The notes under the pieces are model-generated. The model was not told the origin of the DNA. It was given only the letters and a program-made list of their open reading frames with translations, and did not search any database. 64,000 nucleotides of DNA from JAGPUQ01 sp050250395 (GTDB taxonomy: Bacteria > Pseudomonadota > Gammaproteobacteria > Pseudomonadales > Porticoccaceae), in assembly GCA_050250395.1 (NCBI GenBank), contig JBFWOQ010000003.1:128347-192346 (forward strand). Reading direction: 5' to 3'. The position numbers and the translations under genes are program-made. Of the stretch, positions 52,046-62,771 are shown one piece after another. The number at the start of each line of letters is the position of its first letter. The stretch's first letter is position 1.

Positions 52046-52237
52046 ACCGGTTTGCCGATCCGGCAAGGGAATCAGTCCGTGGCGACGGCATCGTCCCCAT
52101 GGCTCCGAAGTGCCCGCTTTCCCGATGCCGCGCGCTGCGAATGCGTGAAGCCGCCGGTCGCGTTTGGGGTTTGTACGGGCCAATGCTGTGTTTTAGGCTT
52201 GGCAGCTCGTTGAAAAGCGCCACACCGGAGCCACGCC

Positions 52238-53500
52238 ATGACCCGCTGGATCGACGCCAACGAGGTCGCGCGCCTGCTGGCCCCCGGCATGACGGTGTTC
52301 GTGGCCGGCGGCACCAGCGAACCCCGGACCATCGGCCGCGCACTGCGGGAGACGCCGGCGGCGAGTGCCGGAGTGACCTATGTGGGCGCGGTGTTGCCCG
52401 GCGCCCAGGCCACGCCCTTCGCCGATCTGCATCCGCAGTCGCAACTGCTGACCTGCATGCTCACCGCCGGACTGCGCGATCTTCACGCCGCCGGCCGGGT
52501 GGCGCTGGTGCCCCTGCAATACCGCGCCATCCACGACTGGCTGGCGCGCGAGGTGCCGGTCGATATTGCGATGCTGCAAGTCGCCGCACCCGATGCCGAC
52601 GGCCAGTGCTCCTTCGGTCTGCGCGTGGATTTCGCCCCCGCCGTGTTGCCGCGCGCGCGACTGGTGGTGGCCGAGATCAACCGCGCCCTGCCCGCCCCGC
52701 CCGGCTGTCCGAAAATTCCGCTGGCCGCCATCCACTACGCGATCGCGGTGGAGCGGCCGCCACGCACGGAACCGCGCTCCGAGATCGACGCCACCGCGCG
52801 CGCCGCCGGCGCCGCCATCGCGCAATGGGTACGCGATGGCGACTGCCTCGAAGTGGGCGTGGGCGCGATTCCGGATGCGGCGCTCGCCGCCCTCGCCGAA
52901 CACAACGATCTGGGTATCCATTCCGGCATGATCTCCCATGGCGTCGTCGAGCTGGCGCGGCGCGGCGTCGTCACCGGTGCCGCCAAGACCATCGACCGCG
53001 GTCATATCGTCACCGGATTTCTGGCTGGCGATGCGGAAACCTATGCCTGGGCGGCAACGGCACCGGAATTGCTGTTCAAGCCCGTGAACTACACCCACGA
53101 CCACAGTGTGCTCGCCAGCATCGACAACTTCGTCGCCATCAACTCGGCCATCGAGGTGGATCTGTTCGGCCAGGTGAATGCCGAGATGATCGGCGGCCGC
53201 CAGCACAGCGGCACCGGCGGCGGCGTCGATTTCATGCGCGGCGCGGTGCGCTCGCGCGGCGGCCGTTCCATCGTCGCACTCGCATCCACCGCGGCGCGCG
53301 GCACCATTTCGCGCATCGTCCCCGCGCTGGCGCAGGGCACCGTGGCCACGGCATTGCGCACCGACGCCGATATCTTCGTCACCGAATACGGCGCGGCCCG
53401 GGTGCGCCATCTCGACACCGAGGCGCGCGCCCGCGCCCTGATCGAAATCGCCGCGCCGGAATTTCGCGACGGACTGCGCGCAGCTTGGGCACGGCACTGA
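52238..53500 (+). CDS. Acetyl-CoA hydrolase/transferase family protein (copy 2)
   Basis: A 420-residue relative of the enzyme at 40.4-41.7 kb and of 4-hydroxybutyrate CoA-transferases. It shows VFVAGGTSEP, LEVGVGAIPDAAL, the GIHSGMISHGV segment, and NSAIEVDLFGQVNAE, which includes the family glutamate nucleophile. HSGTGGGVDFMRGA and VTEYGAARVRHL close the C-terminal domain. Acyl substrate unknown. It is followed by a flavin-binding oxidase-family gene 73 nt downstream on the same strand. Confidence 0.87.
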   Translation: MTRWIDANEVARLLAPGMTVFVAGGTSEPRTIGRALRETPAASAGVTYVGAVLPGAQATPFADLHPQSQLLTCMLTAGLRDLHAAGRVALVPLQYRAIHDWLAREVPVDIAMLQVAAPDADGQCSFGLRVDFAPAVLPRARLVVAEINRALPAPPGCPKIPLAAIHYAIAVERPPRTEPRSEIDATARAAGAAIAQWVRDGDCLEVGVGAIPDAALAALAEHNDLGIHSGMISHGVVELARRGVVTGAAKTIDRGHIVTGFLAGDAETYAWAATAPELLFKPVNYTHDHSVLASIDNFVAINSAIEVDLFGQVNAEMIGGRQHSGTGGGVDFMRGAVRSRGGRSIVALASTAARGTISRIVPALAQGTVATALRTDADIFVTEYGAARVRHLDTEARARALIEIAAPEFRDGLRAAWARH

Positions 53501-53573
53501 TGCGCCCCGGCTATTGCACATTTTGGATACAGCCATCCCGCAACCAAGCCATAACAAATCAACAGGAGATGAC

Positions 53574-54230
53574 ATGAGCGAGCTCTACGGCGACCAGCAC
53601 CGCGCGCTGCAGGACCGGTTTCAAACCCGCAAGATGGCCGATCGCATCGAACAGACCATCGTCAGCGATCTACTGTCGGAGCAGGGCAAGGCCTTCATCG
53701 CGTCCCGCGACATGTTTTTTCTGTCCACGGTGGATCACCAGGGCCGCCCCACGGTGTCCTACAAGGGCGGCGATCCGGGCTTCATGAAAGTGCTGGATGA
53801 CCGCACCCTCGCCTTCCCCAGCTACGACGGCAACGGCATGTTCTTCTCGATGGGCAACATCGCGGGCAACGCGCAGGTCGGGCTGCTGCTGATGGATTTC
53901 GAGCAGCCGTTCCGCATGCGCATTCAGGGTGCGGCCTCGGTGTGCGCCGACGATCCGCTACTGGCCGAGTACAAGGAAGCGGACCTGATCGTCCGCGTGA
54001 CAGTGAGTCAGACCTGGATCAACTGCCCGCGTTATATCCACAAGTACCGCAAGGAAACATCCTCGCGCCATGTGCCGCGCACGCACTGCGAGACGCCCTA
54101 CGCGGAATGGAAGCGCATCGACTTTCTGCAGGACGCGCTCGCGCCCCGTGACCAAGGCAAAACCGCTGCCCAGGGTGGAACCCTGACAATGGAAGAGTGG
54201 GCGGCCAAGGTGCAGCGCGGCGAGGGTTGA
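53574..54230 (+). CDS. Pyridoxamine 5'-phosphate oxidase family flavoprotein
   Basis: A 218-residue protein with the split-barrel FMN-binding fold of the PNPOx-like family: FIASRDMFFLSTVDHQGRPTVSYKGGDPGF and FPSYDGNGMFFSMGNIAGNAQVGLLLMDF are the typical strands. Longer members of this family bind FMN or F420/heme; the substrate is not evident. AGGAGA lies 5 nt before ATG 53574. It is probably co-transcribed with the preceding CoA-transferase-family gene. Confidence 0.82.
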   Translation: MSELYGDQHRALQDRFQTRKMADRIEQTIVSDLLSEQGKAFIASRDMFFLSTVDHQGRPTVSYKGGDPGFMKVLDDRTLAFPSYDGNGMFFSMGNIAGNAQVGLLLMDFEQPFRMRIQGAASVCADDPLLAEYKEADLIVRVTVSQTWINCPRYIHKYRKETSSRHVPRTHCETPYAEWKRIDFLQDALAPRDQGKTAAQGGTLTMEEWAAKVQRGEG

Positions 54231-54245
54231 TGGTTTTTGATCTGC

Positions 54246-54265
54246 GCTGCACGATGGCGTGCAGC
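54246..54265 (+). terminator. Hairpin, possible terminator
   Basis: Perfect 8-bp stem GCTGCACG / CGTGCAGC with loop ATGG, 16 nt after the stop of the flavoprotein gene. No immediate U-run follows (TTTT comes 9 nt later), so termination is uncertain. Confidence 0.35.
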
Positions 54266-54368
54266 AGCCAGAGTTTTCTCAGAGATCCAATGCATATTGG
54301 AGAAAGGCAAGGAGCTGTTAGTGCGATAACTGACCCCTTTCATTCGAGAACTGAACCCGTTCGCTTGG

Positions 54369-55292
54369 CTAGCGCCGAATCTCCAGCAACTCATAGTAGT
54401 GAGCCGTTTCATTAGTCAATGGATTTTCCGTCTCTGTTACCTGGCAAAGAAGCCGAACCTCTTGATCCAAATGCAATTCCGAAACATCGGCGAGCAATCG
54501 TTTCGGAAAGAGTATCCGGAGAATTTCCCCAGTATTTGCGCGCAAATGAATCCGTTCGCGCTTGCTGAGCAGCTCGATCACTCCGATAAATAGCTGATTG
54601 CTCTGTTCCTTGAGTGTCGTTACTTCTAGGGCGGACGCTATATCAGCTACCGTCTTTTGATCTGCGGTCCACCTGTGAATATTTTGACCGGAAAATGCCC
54701 AAGAAACCTCAAGCGCACCTGATTGCGCCCGAATAATCTTTAGAAACTCTCGTAAGCTGCGTGCACTGGAAGGCCCAAGATCGGTTACAGCCTCAAGAAA
54801 GTTGTCCCCGCGGCCATTTGATTCCAGTACACCAAATACGCGTTCAATTGCATGCTTGGCTACACCATCATCAAATAAATCTCGATGCGCCGCGGCTGCC
54901 ACCAGCAAGCGCGAAGACCCAGGGAGAATTCCCGCGAGACGCAAATCTAAGTCCTCATATAGATCGGCGGGAACTCTCTTGCGAGTGATGCCACCATGAA
55001 TGAATCGCAGCGCAGCGTACCCCAACATTTTGCGCAGTTCGTCCGCAGCTTTTGCGACGATATTGAGCGGAACGGACCCAGATCGAAAGGTGTCAGCCAT
55101 CATTCTAAAATCAACTAGCTCATATGCCTGACCGATCTTCTCAAGAGACTCAAACGTTTCGAGATCATCAATATGGGACTGAAGAGAAATTGCTTGGAGA
55201 ATATGAGAAAAGCTACCTGAATCGGCCTTTTCGCGGCTCGCGGCCAGCAGCTCTTTGGCCTTGTCAAGGTACTCTTTCGACTTCTTGCTCAT
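54369..55292 (-). CDS. Uncharacterised protein paired with nucleotidyltransferase
   Basis: A 307-residue protein I do not recognise. The first 50 residues are helical and charged (KEYLDKAKELLAASREKAD). The middle has LRKMLGYAALRFIHGG and a leucine-rich AVTDLGPSSARSLREFLKII. The C-terminal 90 residues look beta-rich (LTRERIHL-like KRERIHLRANTGEILRI, DQEVRLLCQVTETENPL). It begins in the ATGA overlap with the upstream nucleotidyltransferase gene, so the two are translationally coupled. The pair is clearly AT-richer than its neighbours, suggesting horizontal transfer. Toxin-antitoxin or defence function is possible but unproven. Confidence 0.7.
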   Translation of the reverse strand: MSKKSKEYLDKAKELLAASREKADSGSFSHILQAISLQSHIDDLETFESLEKIGQAYELVDFRMMADTFRSGSVPLNIVAKAADELRKMLGYAALRFIHGGITRKRVPADLYEDLDLRLAGILPGSSRLLVAAAAHRDLFDDGVAKHAIERVFGVLESNGRGDNFLEAVTDLGPSSARSLREFLKIIRAQSGALEVSWAFSGQNIHRWTADQKTVADIASALEVTTLKEQSNQLFIGVIELLSKRERIHLRANTGEILRILFPKRLLADVSELHLDQEVRLLCQVTETENPLTNETAHYYELLEIRR

Positions 55293-55732
55293 GGCGCTAC
55301 CCTAATACGGGCTATGCCTTTTGGCTGCTCATCTCTATCGTACCCGTACCAGCCTCGCCAATAGCTCCGTAAATCTTGATCCTCAGCGACCGCAAAAAGC
55401 ACATCGCATCCTAATGCCTGTTTGATGTTGACCCGATCAACTAGCCTAGCCAGATGCTGTTTGCGTGCTTCGGGGAGCGAATCAATCTCTATCATCGAGC
55501 CGAATACGACCAAGTCAACGTCGCTGGGGTCAATCTTTTCAGTCGTAAACGAACCATCAATCCAAATCTCAAACGAGAGTCCGATTTGCTTGAGTGCTTG
55601 AAGATATCGCTTTAGTCCAAGAATGAGGCCGATGCGCGTTTTTGTTGTCGGAAATGTGCTTAGAAAATGATTATCGAGGTCACTTTCCTCGACGTCATGT
55701 AGCCCCGGCGCAAGAAGCGGCTTGTGTGTCAT
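55289..55732 (-). CDS. Nucleotidyltransferase-fold protein (DUF6932-like)
   Basis: A 147-residue protein with the polymerase-beta-type nucleotidyltransferase motif GSFTTEKIDPSDVDLVV (GS...DxD at about residues 60-74), the first two metal-binding aspartates. N- and C-terminal parts are short. It resembles the DUF6932 group often found in two-gene accessory modules. ATG 55730-55732. It overlaps the following gene by ATGA. Nucleotide substrate and target are unknown. Confidence 0.75.
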   Translation of the reverse strand: MTHKPLLAPGLHDVEESDLDNHFLSTFPTTKTRIGLILGLKRYLQALKQIGLSFEIWIDGSFTTEKIDPSDVDLVVFGSMIEIDSLPEARKQHLARLVDRVNIKQALGCDVLFAVAEDQDLRSYWRGWYGYDRDEQPKGIARIRVAP

Positions 55733-56192
55733 TGAATGCTCGCCCTGCTGGCGCTAATGTTGAGCATCTGGAAATCTTCCGTGTTTGAACACGGAATATT
55801 TCCGCATACCCCGCACGACCCTTGCCGGATGCTCGCATGCCGGGTCGGGCAACCCTTCGATCAAAAATCGCTTTTGAAAAATCACTTGCACACTCCATCG
55901 CCTCTCTTCGATGCGCCACCCTACAAGCCAACCGCCGCGCAATCCCGGGATATTTCGCTATAGCCCGCACAGCCGCGGAAGGCCGCCCTTCTCTGGCAGT
56001 TTATTGAAAAACTGCTGCGGCAGTCATCTGCTTCGTTGCGCGGTGCTCGCTCTATCGCCCATCCATCGGATAGGTCTCGGTCGCCGTGCGCCGCAGGCCG
56101 TCTCGCGACGTTTCCCGACAGGGCGCCAGAACATCCGCAAGGTCCAAACAACGGGTTCCCGACATCGCCCACGATGTCGGGAACCGAATCGT
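55733..56192. other. Intergenic region with degenerate mobile repeat
   Basis: 460 nt upstream of the nucleotidyltransferase pair and downstream of the second monooxygenase. The right half contains a degenerate copy of the palindrome-ended element seen intact at 59.64 kb; the left half (about 55800-55990) is a mosaic of short palindromes such as GCATGCCGGGTCGGGC. No gene seen. Confidence 0.5.
55997..56120 (+). repeat. Degenerate copy of MITE-like element
   Basis: About 124 nt sharing over 90% of its first 85 bases with the element at 59641-59781, in the same orientation. Its right end has lost the terminal repeat (gacgtttcccgac instead of gacgtttttcaac). Confidence 0.8.
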
Positions 56193-58019
<1,827 letters not shown>

Positions 58020-58193
58020 GGCGTGAGGCTCTGGTTATGGGTTGACTGCTGGCGGCATCCGCGGACCGAGTCAGGCGCGCATGGCAATGCGCCGTCCGCG
58101 AAGACACCACCCTGTAAGTTGCTTGGCCCCCACCAATAGCTCAAGCCGTTAAGCAGGTCAAGCCTGGGCGGCGTACCTGCGGTTGCGCCACCG

Positions 58194-58805
58194 TCAGCGC
58201 CCGGGACGCCGGAAACCGTTGCGCGCGCGCTCAACCTCGGCCCTGATCACGCAGTCCTCGACATGATCGTTGATCAGCCCCATGGCCTGCATGAAGGCAT
58301 ACACCGTGGTCGGCCCGACAAATTTCCAGCCCAACTTCTTCAGATCCTTTGAGAGTGCGATGGATGCCGCCGATGTCGAGGCCGTCTGCGGCTCCGCAAG
58401 CGCTTGGGTGCCTGGCTCGTAACGCCAGAGAAAAGCCGCCAGAGAGCCTTCCCGCCGGACGAGATCCCGGGCCTGTCGGGCGTTGTTGACGACCGCTTCG
58501 ATCTTGCCGCGGTGACGGACGATGCCTGCGTCGTTGAGCAGGCGGGTGCAGTCGCGCTCGGTGAAGCGCGCAATCCGGTCGAAATCGAAATCATGGAAGG
58601 CTGCGCGGAAGTTTTCGCGCTTGGCCAAAATGGTGCGCCAGCTCAGTCCGGACTGAAAACTTTCGAGACTCAACTTCTCGAACAACCGATGATCGTCGCT
58701 GACCGGAAAGCCCCATTCGGTGTCGTGATAGGCCAGAAACTCGGGTGCGGCGGCGCACCAGCCGCAACGCGATTGGCCATCGTGACCCACTGTGGTCGCG
58801 CTCAT
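58194..58805 (-). CDS. tag: DNA-3-methyladenine glycosylase I
   Basis: A 203-residue helix-hairpin-helix DNA glycosylase removing 3-methyladenine. Zinc-binding CGWC near residue 14, the YHDTEWGFPV segment, LFEKLSLESFQSGLSWRTIL, RHRGKIEAVVNNA and the closing GPTTVYAFMQAMGLINDHVEDC are all typical of Tag. It lies 174 nt upstream of the second monooxygenase on the same strand. Confidence 0.95.
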   Translation of the reverse strand: MSATTVGHDGQSRCGWCAAAPEFLAYHDTEWGFPVSDDHRLFEKLSLESFQSGLSWRTILAKRENFRAAFHDFDFDRIARFTERDCTRLLNDAGIVRHRGKIEAVVNNARQARDLVRREGSLAAFLWRYEPGTQALAEPQTASTSAASIALSKDLKKLGWKFVGPTTVYAFMQAMGLINDHVEDCVIRAEVERARNGFRRPGR

Positions 58806-58944
58806 GTACCCGCCTCCCTCAACGTGAATTCAAGTGGAGAAAAAAAACCTATGGGCTCGGCTGCCGGCGATGGCGCGATTTTGGGAATGTCCGCACCCAC
58901 CACATGTTCCCCACACGCGGATCGCCATTCATCCGGCCTGCGCC

Positions 58945-59604
58945 CTAATCCGGCTGTTTGGTCACGCGCAAATAGGGTTTCAACGTCTTCCAGCCCTGGG
59001 CGAAAAGACCCTTGGCCTCTTCGTCCGACACCGATGGCACGATGATGACATCGTCGCCGTTCTGCCAGTTCACCGGGGTGGCGACCTTGTGTTTCGCGGT
59101 CAGTTGCATGGAGTCCAGTACGCGCAGAATCTCATCGAAATTGCGGCCGGTGGTCATCGGGTAGGTCAGCATCAGCTTGATCTTCTTGTCGGGACCAATG
59201 ATGAACACCGAGCGCACGGTGGCGTTGGTGGCGGCGGTGCGGCCCTCCGCGGTGCCGCTCTCGTCCGCCGGCAGCATGTTGTAGAGCTTGGCGACGGCGA
59301 GATCGTTGTCGCCGATGATGGGATAGTTCACCGCATGGCCCTGGGTTTCCTCGATGTCCTTTGCCCAGCGCTCGTGGTTGTCGACCGGGTCGACGCTGAG
59401 GCCGATGATCTTGCAGTTGCGCTTGGCGAACTCCGGCGCCAGCTTGGCCATGTAGCCGAGCTCCGTCGTGCACACCGGGGTGAAATCCTTGGGATGCGAG
59501 AACAGGATGGCCCAGCCATCACCGATCCAGTTGTGGAAATCGATTGTGCCCTGGGTGGTAGCGGCGGTGAAATTGGGGGCGGTGTCGTTGATTCGCAGTG
59601 ACAT
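58945..59604 (-). CDS. 1-Cys peroxiredoxin (Prx6 class)
   Basis: A 219-residue peroxidase reducing peroxides through a single peroxidatic cysteine in FSHPKDFTPVCTTELG (about residue 45). The typical Prx6-class extension follows (GLSVDPVDNHERWAKDIEE, KIKLMLTYPMTTGRNFDEILRVLDS, VATPVNWQNGDDVII). ATG 59602-59604 gives MSLRINDTAPNF; the longer reading is not conserved. It may detoxify peroxide from uncoupled flavin monooxygenases next door; that is inference. Confidence 0.93.
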   Translation of the reverse strand: MSLRINDTAPNFTAATTQGTIDFHNWIGDGWAILFSHPKDFTPVCTTELGYMAKLAPEFAKRNCKIIGLSVDPVDNHERWAKDIEETQGHAVNYPIIGDNDLAVAKLYNMLPADESGTAEGRTAATNATVRSVFIIGPDKKIKLMLTYPMTTGRNFDEILRVLDSMQLTAKHKVATPVNWQNGDDVIIVPSVSDEEAKGLFAQGWKTLKPYLRVTKQPD

Positions 59605-60017
59605 GTCAGTGCTCCTTGGGGTTCGTTGGCCCATCTCTATCAGCTTGTTGAAAAACTGCTGCGGCAGCCATCTGCTTCGTTGCGCGGTGCTCGCTCCCTC
59701 GCCTATCTATCGGATATGTCTCGGTCGCTGCGCGCCGTGCGCCTCGCATCTGCCCGCCTCGCGACGTTTTTCAACAAGCTGCTATGGGTATGTGGATGTT
59801 ATCACCGGCAAAATCCCTTGGTGGGGCAAGAGCCAAGCCCGCCGGCGGCCCCGCATTCCAAGGGGGCCTTACATGTTCAGGCTCATTTGATACGATGGCA
59901 CGCCGAGTATTCACGTTCCTGGCCCCTGTCCTTGCAGAAGGACGCCAAGCGGCCGGCGAATCCATGTCGATAACACTTCACCCCATACACCTTTGATAAT
60001 GCCGAGAGGAAATTTAT
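59605..60017. other. Intergenic region with intact MITE-like element
   Basis: 413 nt between divergent peroxiredoxin and the third monooxygenase. It contains the 141-nt palindrome-ended element (annotated separately). The stretch 59782-60000 must hold the monooxygenase promoter; no gene seen. Confidence 0.5.
59641..59781. mobile_element. MITE-like element with perfect 16-bp inverted ends
   Basis: 141 nt bounded by cagcttgttgaaaaac and its exact reverse complement gtttttcaacaagctg. No coding capacity. The body shares over 90% of its first 85 bases with the degenerate copy at 55997-56120, in the same orientation. Such non-coding, inverted-end repeats are likely moved by a transposase encoded elsewhere. 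Confidence 0.85.
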
Positions 60018-61664
60018 ATGTCTGATTCAAAAGGAAAAGTTCTGGATGCCATCGTGGTGGGCACGGGGATGGCGGGCCTGTACATGATCAAGCGCCTGAA
60101 TGACCAGGGCCTGAACATCCAGGCCTTCGAGGCCGGCTCCGGCGTCGGCGGCGCCTGGTTCTGGAACCGCTACCCCGGCTGCCGTGCCGACCTGCCCATC
60201 ATCGAGTACTCCTACTCGTTCTCCAAGGAACTGGAGCAGGACTGGAACTGGACCGAGGTGATGGCCGGCCAGCCCGAAATCGAGCGCTACCTGAATCATG
60301 TGGCCGATCGCTTCGATCTGCGCAAGGACATCAAGTTCGAGACCAAGGTGACGGACTGCCTCTACGACGAAAAAAGCAATCTCTGGACCGTCAAGACCAA
60401 CACCGGCGAAACCTATACCGCGACCTATTGCATTCTGGCAACCGGCTGCCTGAACGAACCCAACTACCCGGACTTCAAGAATGCGGATGCGTTCAAGGGC
60501 GAGGTGTACCACACCGCGCAATGGCCGCGAAACGGGGTCGACCTGACCGGCAAGCGCGTCGCCATCGTCGGCTGCGGCTCTTCCGGCGTGCAGGCCATCC
60601 CGCAGATCGCCAAGCAGGCCAAACAACTGATCGCGTTCCAGCGCAGCCCGGTCTACACCTTCCCCGCCCGCAACGCGCCGATGAAGCCCGAGTTTCTCGC
60701 GCAGGCGAAAAAGGATTATGCGGAGATTCGCGAGCGGCAACGCAACAGCGAAATGGGCATTGCCAACTACAACGGACCGAAAAAAGAGGCCGACCCCAGC
60801 AAGCCGGCCAAGCCGAAGCCCAGCAAGAAAATCATGGAACTCACGCCGGAGCAGCGCAAGCAGGAAATCAAGGACTTCGGCATCAATGTGCTGTCAATGT
60901 ACGCGGACACCTACTTCAATCGCGAAGCCAACGAGATCGCCTGCGAACTGTACCGCGAGTATCTGAAAGAGACGCTTGCCGATCCGCAAAAGGCCGACGC
61001 CCTGTCGCCCAAGAACTATCCCCTGCACTGCAAGCGCCCGGTGATCGATACCGAATACTACGCGGCGTTCCAGCAGGACAATGTCTCCATCGTCGATCTC
61101 CGCGCGACTCCCGTCGAGGAAGTCACTGCCAAGGGGCTGCGCACGACCCAGACCGAATACGAATTCGACGTGCTGGTCTACGCCACCGGCTTCGACGCCA
61201 TGACCGGCACCATCAAGCGGCTGAACATTCGCGGACGCCATAACCAGCTTCTGGCCGACAAGTGGAAAGACGGGCCGCGCATGTACATGGGCCTGCAGAG
61301 CGTGGGCTTTCCCAACTTCTTTACCGTCACCGGCCCCGGCAGCCCCTCGGTGGTGAGCAACGTGTTGCACTCCATCGAGCAGCATGTGGAGTGGATCGAC
61401 GCCTGCATCGCTTACCTGCGCAAGAACCACATCAAGACCATCGAACCGGAACAGGCCGCCGAAGACGCCTGGGTCGAGCATGTGAACAAGGCAGCGGAAG
61501 GCTCGATGATGACGGCGCCGACCTGTAATTCCTGGTATCTGGGCACCAACATCGAAGGCAAGCCGCGCGGCTTCATGCCCTATCTGGCGGGCACCAAGAC
61601 CTACCGCCAAGAGTGCGAGGAAGTCGTGGCCAAGGGTTACGCGGGCTTTTCTCTGGCCAGTTGA
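60018..61664 (+). CDS. Type I Baeyer-Villiger monooxygenase, cyclohexanone monooxygenase-like
   Basis: A 548-residue FAD/NADPH monooxygenase with GTGMAG (15-20), GGAWFWNRYPGC, the fingerprint FKGEVYHTAQWP (159-170) and GCGSSG (185-190). It is related to the enzyme at 45.8-47.5 kb. Two oddities: the usual D-x-E after the RYPGxR segment reads DLP (about residue 58), and a charged Lys/Pro-rich insert (about 255-271, PSKPAKPKPSKK) interrupts the middle domain. GAGGAAA precedes ATG 60018. A strong terminator follows. Substrate unknown. Confidence 0.9.
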   Translation: MSDSKGKVLDAIVVGTGMAGLYMIKRLNDQGLNIQAFEAGSGVGGAWFWNRYPGCRADLPIIEYSYSFSKELEQDWNWTEVMAGQPEIERYLNHVADRFDLRKDIKFETKVTDCLYDEKSNLWTVKTNTGETYTATYCILATGCLNEPNYPDFKNADAFKGEVYHTAQWPRNGVDLTGKRVAIVGCGSSGVQAIPQIAKQAKQLIAFQRSPVYTFPARNAPMKPEFLAQAKKDYAEIRERQRNSEMGIANYNGPKKEADPSKPAKPKPSKKIMELTPEQRKQEIKDFGINVLSMYADTYFNREANEIACELYREYLKETLADPQKADALSPKNYPLHCKRPVIDTEYYAAFQQDNVSIVDLRATPVEEVTAKGLRTTQTEYEFDVLVYATGFDAMTGTIKRLNIRGRHNQLLADKWKDGPRMYMGLQSVGFPNFFTVTGPGSPSVVSNVLHSIEQHVEWIDACIAYLRKNHIKTIEPEQAAEDAWVEHVNKAAEGSMMTAPTCNSWYLGTNIEGKPRGFMPYLAGTKTYRQECEEVVAKGYAGFSLAS

Positions 61665-61711
61665 CCGACCAGCTGACCGACCGGGCGCCTGCCCACGCAG
61701 GCATCCTCGAA

Positions 61712-61748
61712 AGCATCGTCATCCCTTGTGGTGACGGTGCTTTTTTTT
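61712..61748 (+). terminator. Rho-independent terminator
   Basis: Hairpin GCATCGTCA / TGACGGTGC (one mismatch) around a TCCCTTGTGG loop, followed by eight T. It lies about 48 nt past the stop of the third monooxygenase. Confidence 0.9.
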
Positions 61749-61796
61749 GGCCGGGACAACACGTGCTTCAGGAAGGAATCGGGGGAATCGGATCAG

Positions 61797-62705
61797 GTCT
61801 TGACATACCACTTCTATCTCTCCCCCTTAATTACCTTGCTCACCGTAGAGTAATGCACGCCCGCATAACGACTTATCATTGCCATACTATACCCGTAGTC
61901 CAGATAAGCCTGGCGAATGGCTGCGTCGCGCCGGGCCTTATCGCCATGCACCGCCTTGGTAAACATGCTTGCCAGGCTGGGACGGTGCAGCAAACGCTGG
62001 GGACGCGGAATTTCCTTCAAGTCGCGAGCAGCCTCCAGCAGCGGGCGCATCTTCTCCACAAAATCTTCCGAACCCAGCAAAGCCTGGCCTCGCACTTCGG
62101 GCCAGGGCGACGCCAAGCCAGCGCCCTCCGCGACAAATTGCGCATAACGCCGCCGGGCAACCGCGCGGGTCTTGGCAAATTGCCCCAATATCCAGTCCGT
62201 CGCCAGCCACGCCGGACAGGCGGCAAGACCCAGGGTTGCGGGATAACTGCTCCAGCCGTAGCGCTCGATTTTCTTCACCATGCCGGCGCGGATCGGGTTG
62301 AGGACTACATAGCGGCACAGCTCCAGCAAGTAGCTATCGCGATCGACTAAAATCGCCTTGTATCGCCCTTGGAACAAGGGCCCCACGCGCCCATGGCGCC
62401 GGTTGAAGCGCTGCGTATAAACCCCGTTCAATTGGCGCATGCCCAGGGACAGATTTCCCTCCGGCGTCTCGATCATCAAATGATAGTGATTGCCCATCAG
62501 GCAGTAGGCGTGGCACAACCAGCCAAAGCGCGTCACCACCTCGCCCAGACAGACCAGAAACAATTCCCGATCTTCGTCGTCCAGGAAAATATCGCTCCGG
62601 GCATTGCCGCGCGCTGTGACGTGGTAGATCGCGTTGGGGAATTCGAGTCTGAGAGGGCGTGCCATGGATGGGAGGTTAGCTTGGCTGGAAGTGGCATGTC
62701 AAGAC
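61797..62705. mobile_element. RAYT-bearing element bounded by 20-bp inverted repeats
   Basis: Left end gtcttgacataccacttcta and right end tggaagtggcatgtcaagac are inverted copies matching at 18 of 20 positions, 17 nt outside the transposase stop and about 20 nt outside its start. The 909-nt unit therefore looks like a discrete REP-type transposase element. Confidence 0.75.
61814..62665 (-). CDS. REP-associated tyrosine transposase (RAYT, Y1/HUH family)
   Basis: A 283-residue Y1-type HUH transposase. It has the N-terminal RLEFPNAIYHVTARGNARSDIF, the HUH motif NHYHLMI, and the catalytic-tyrosine segment LCRYVVLNPIRAGMV typical of RAYTs. The C-terminal part carries a helix-turn-helix (AAIRQAYLDYGYSMAMISRYAGVHYSTVSKV). 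It is uninterrupted, so probably functional, and is flanked by inverted repeats. Confidence 0.93.
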   Translation of the reverse strand: MARPLRLEFPNAIYHVTARGNARSDIFLDDEDRELFLVCLGEVVTRFGWLCHAYCLMGNHYHLMIETPEGNLSLGMRQLNGVYTQRFNRRHGRVGPLFQGRYKAILVDRDSYLLELCRYVVLNPIRAGMVKKIERYGWSSYPATLGLAACPAWLATDWILGQFAKTRAVARRRYAQFVAEGAGLASPWPEVRGQALLGSEDFVEKMRPLLEAARDLKEIPRPQRLLHRPSLASMFTKAVHGDKARRDAAIRQAYLDYGYSMAMISRYAGVHYSTVSKVIKGER

Positions 62706-62767
62706 GTGACCCCTAGCCCCCGTGACCCCTAGCAGAATTGCTCCTAGCAGAAGACGTGACCCCTATC
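62706..62767. repeat. Short repeats gtgacccctagc beside the RAYT element
   Basis: Three copies of gtgacccctaNc (62706, 62722, 62756); the first and third are preceded by the same aagac. They lie between the RAYT element's right end and the stop of an integron-cassette gene, where its attC would be expected. Confidence 0.7.
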
Positions 62768-62771
62768 TGTG

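Larger units (their letters stand above)
51793..52237. other. Intergenic region with two short tandem repeats
   Basis: 445 nt between divergent bufA and the second acetyl-CoA hydrolase-family gene. It holds a 14-bp triplicate and a 20-bp triplicate (annotated separately) and must carry the bufA promoter. No gene or RNA was recognised. Confidence 0.5.
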
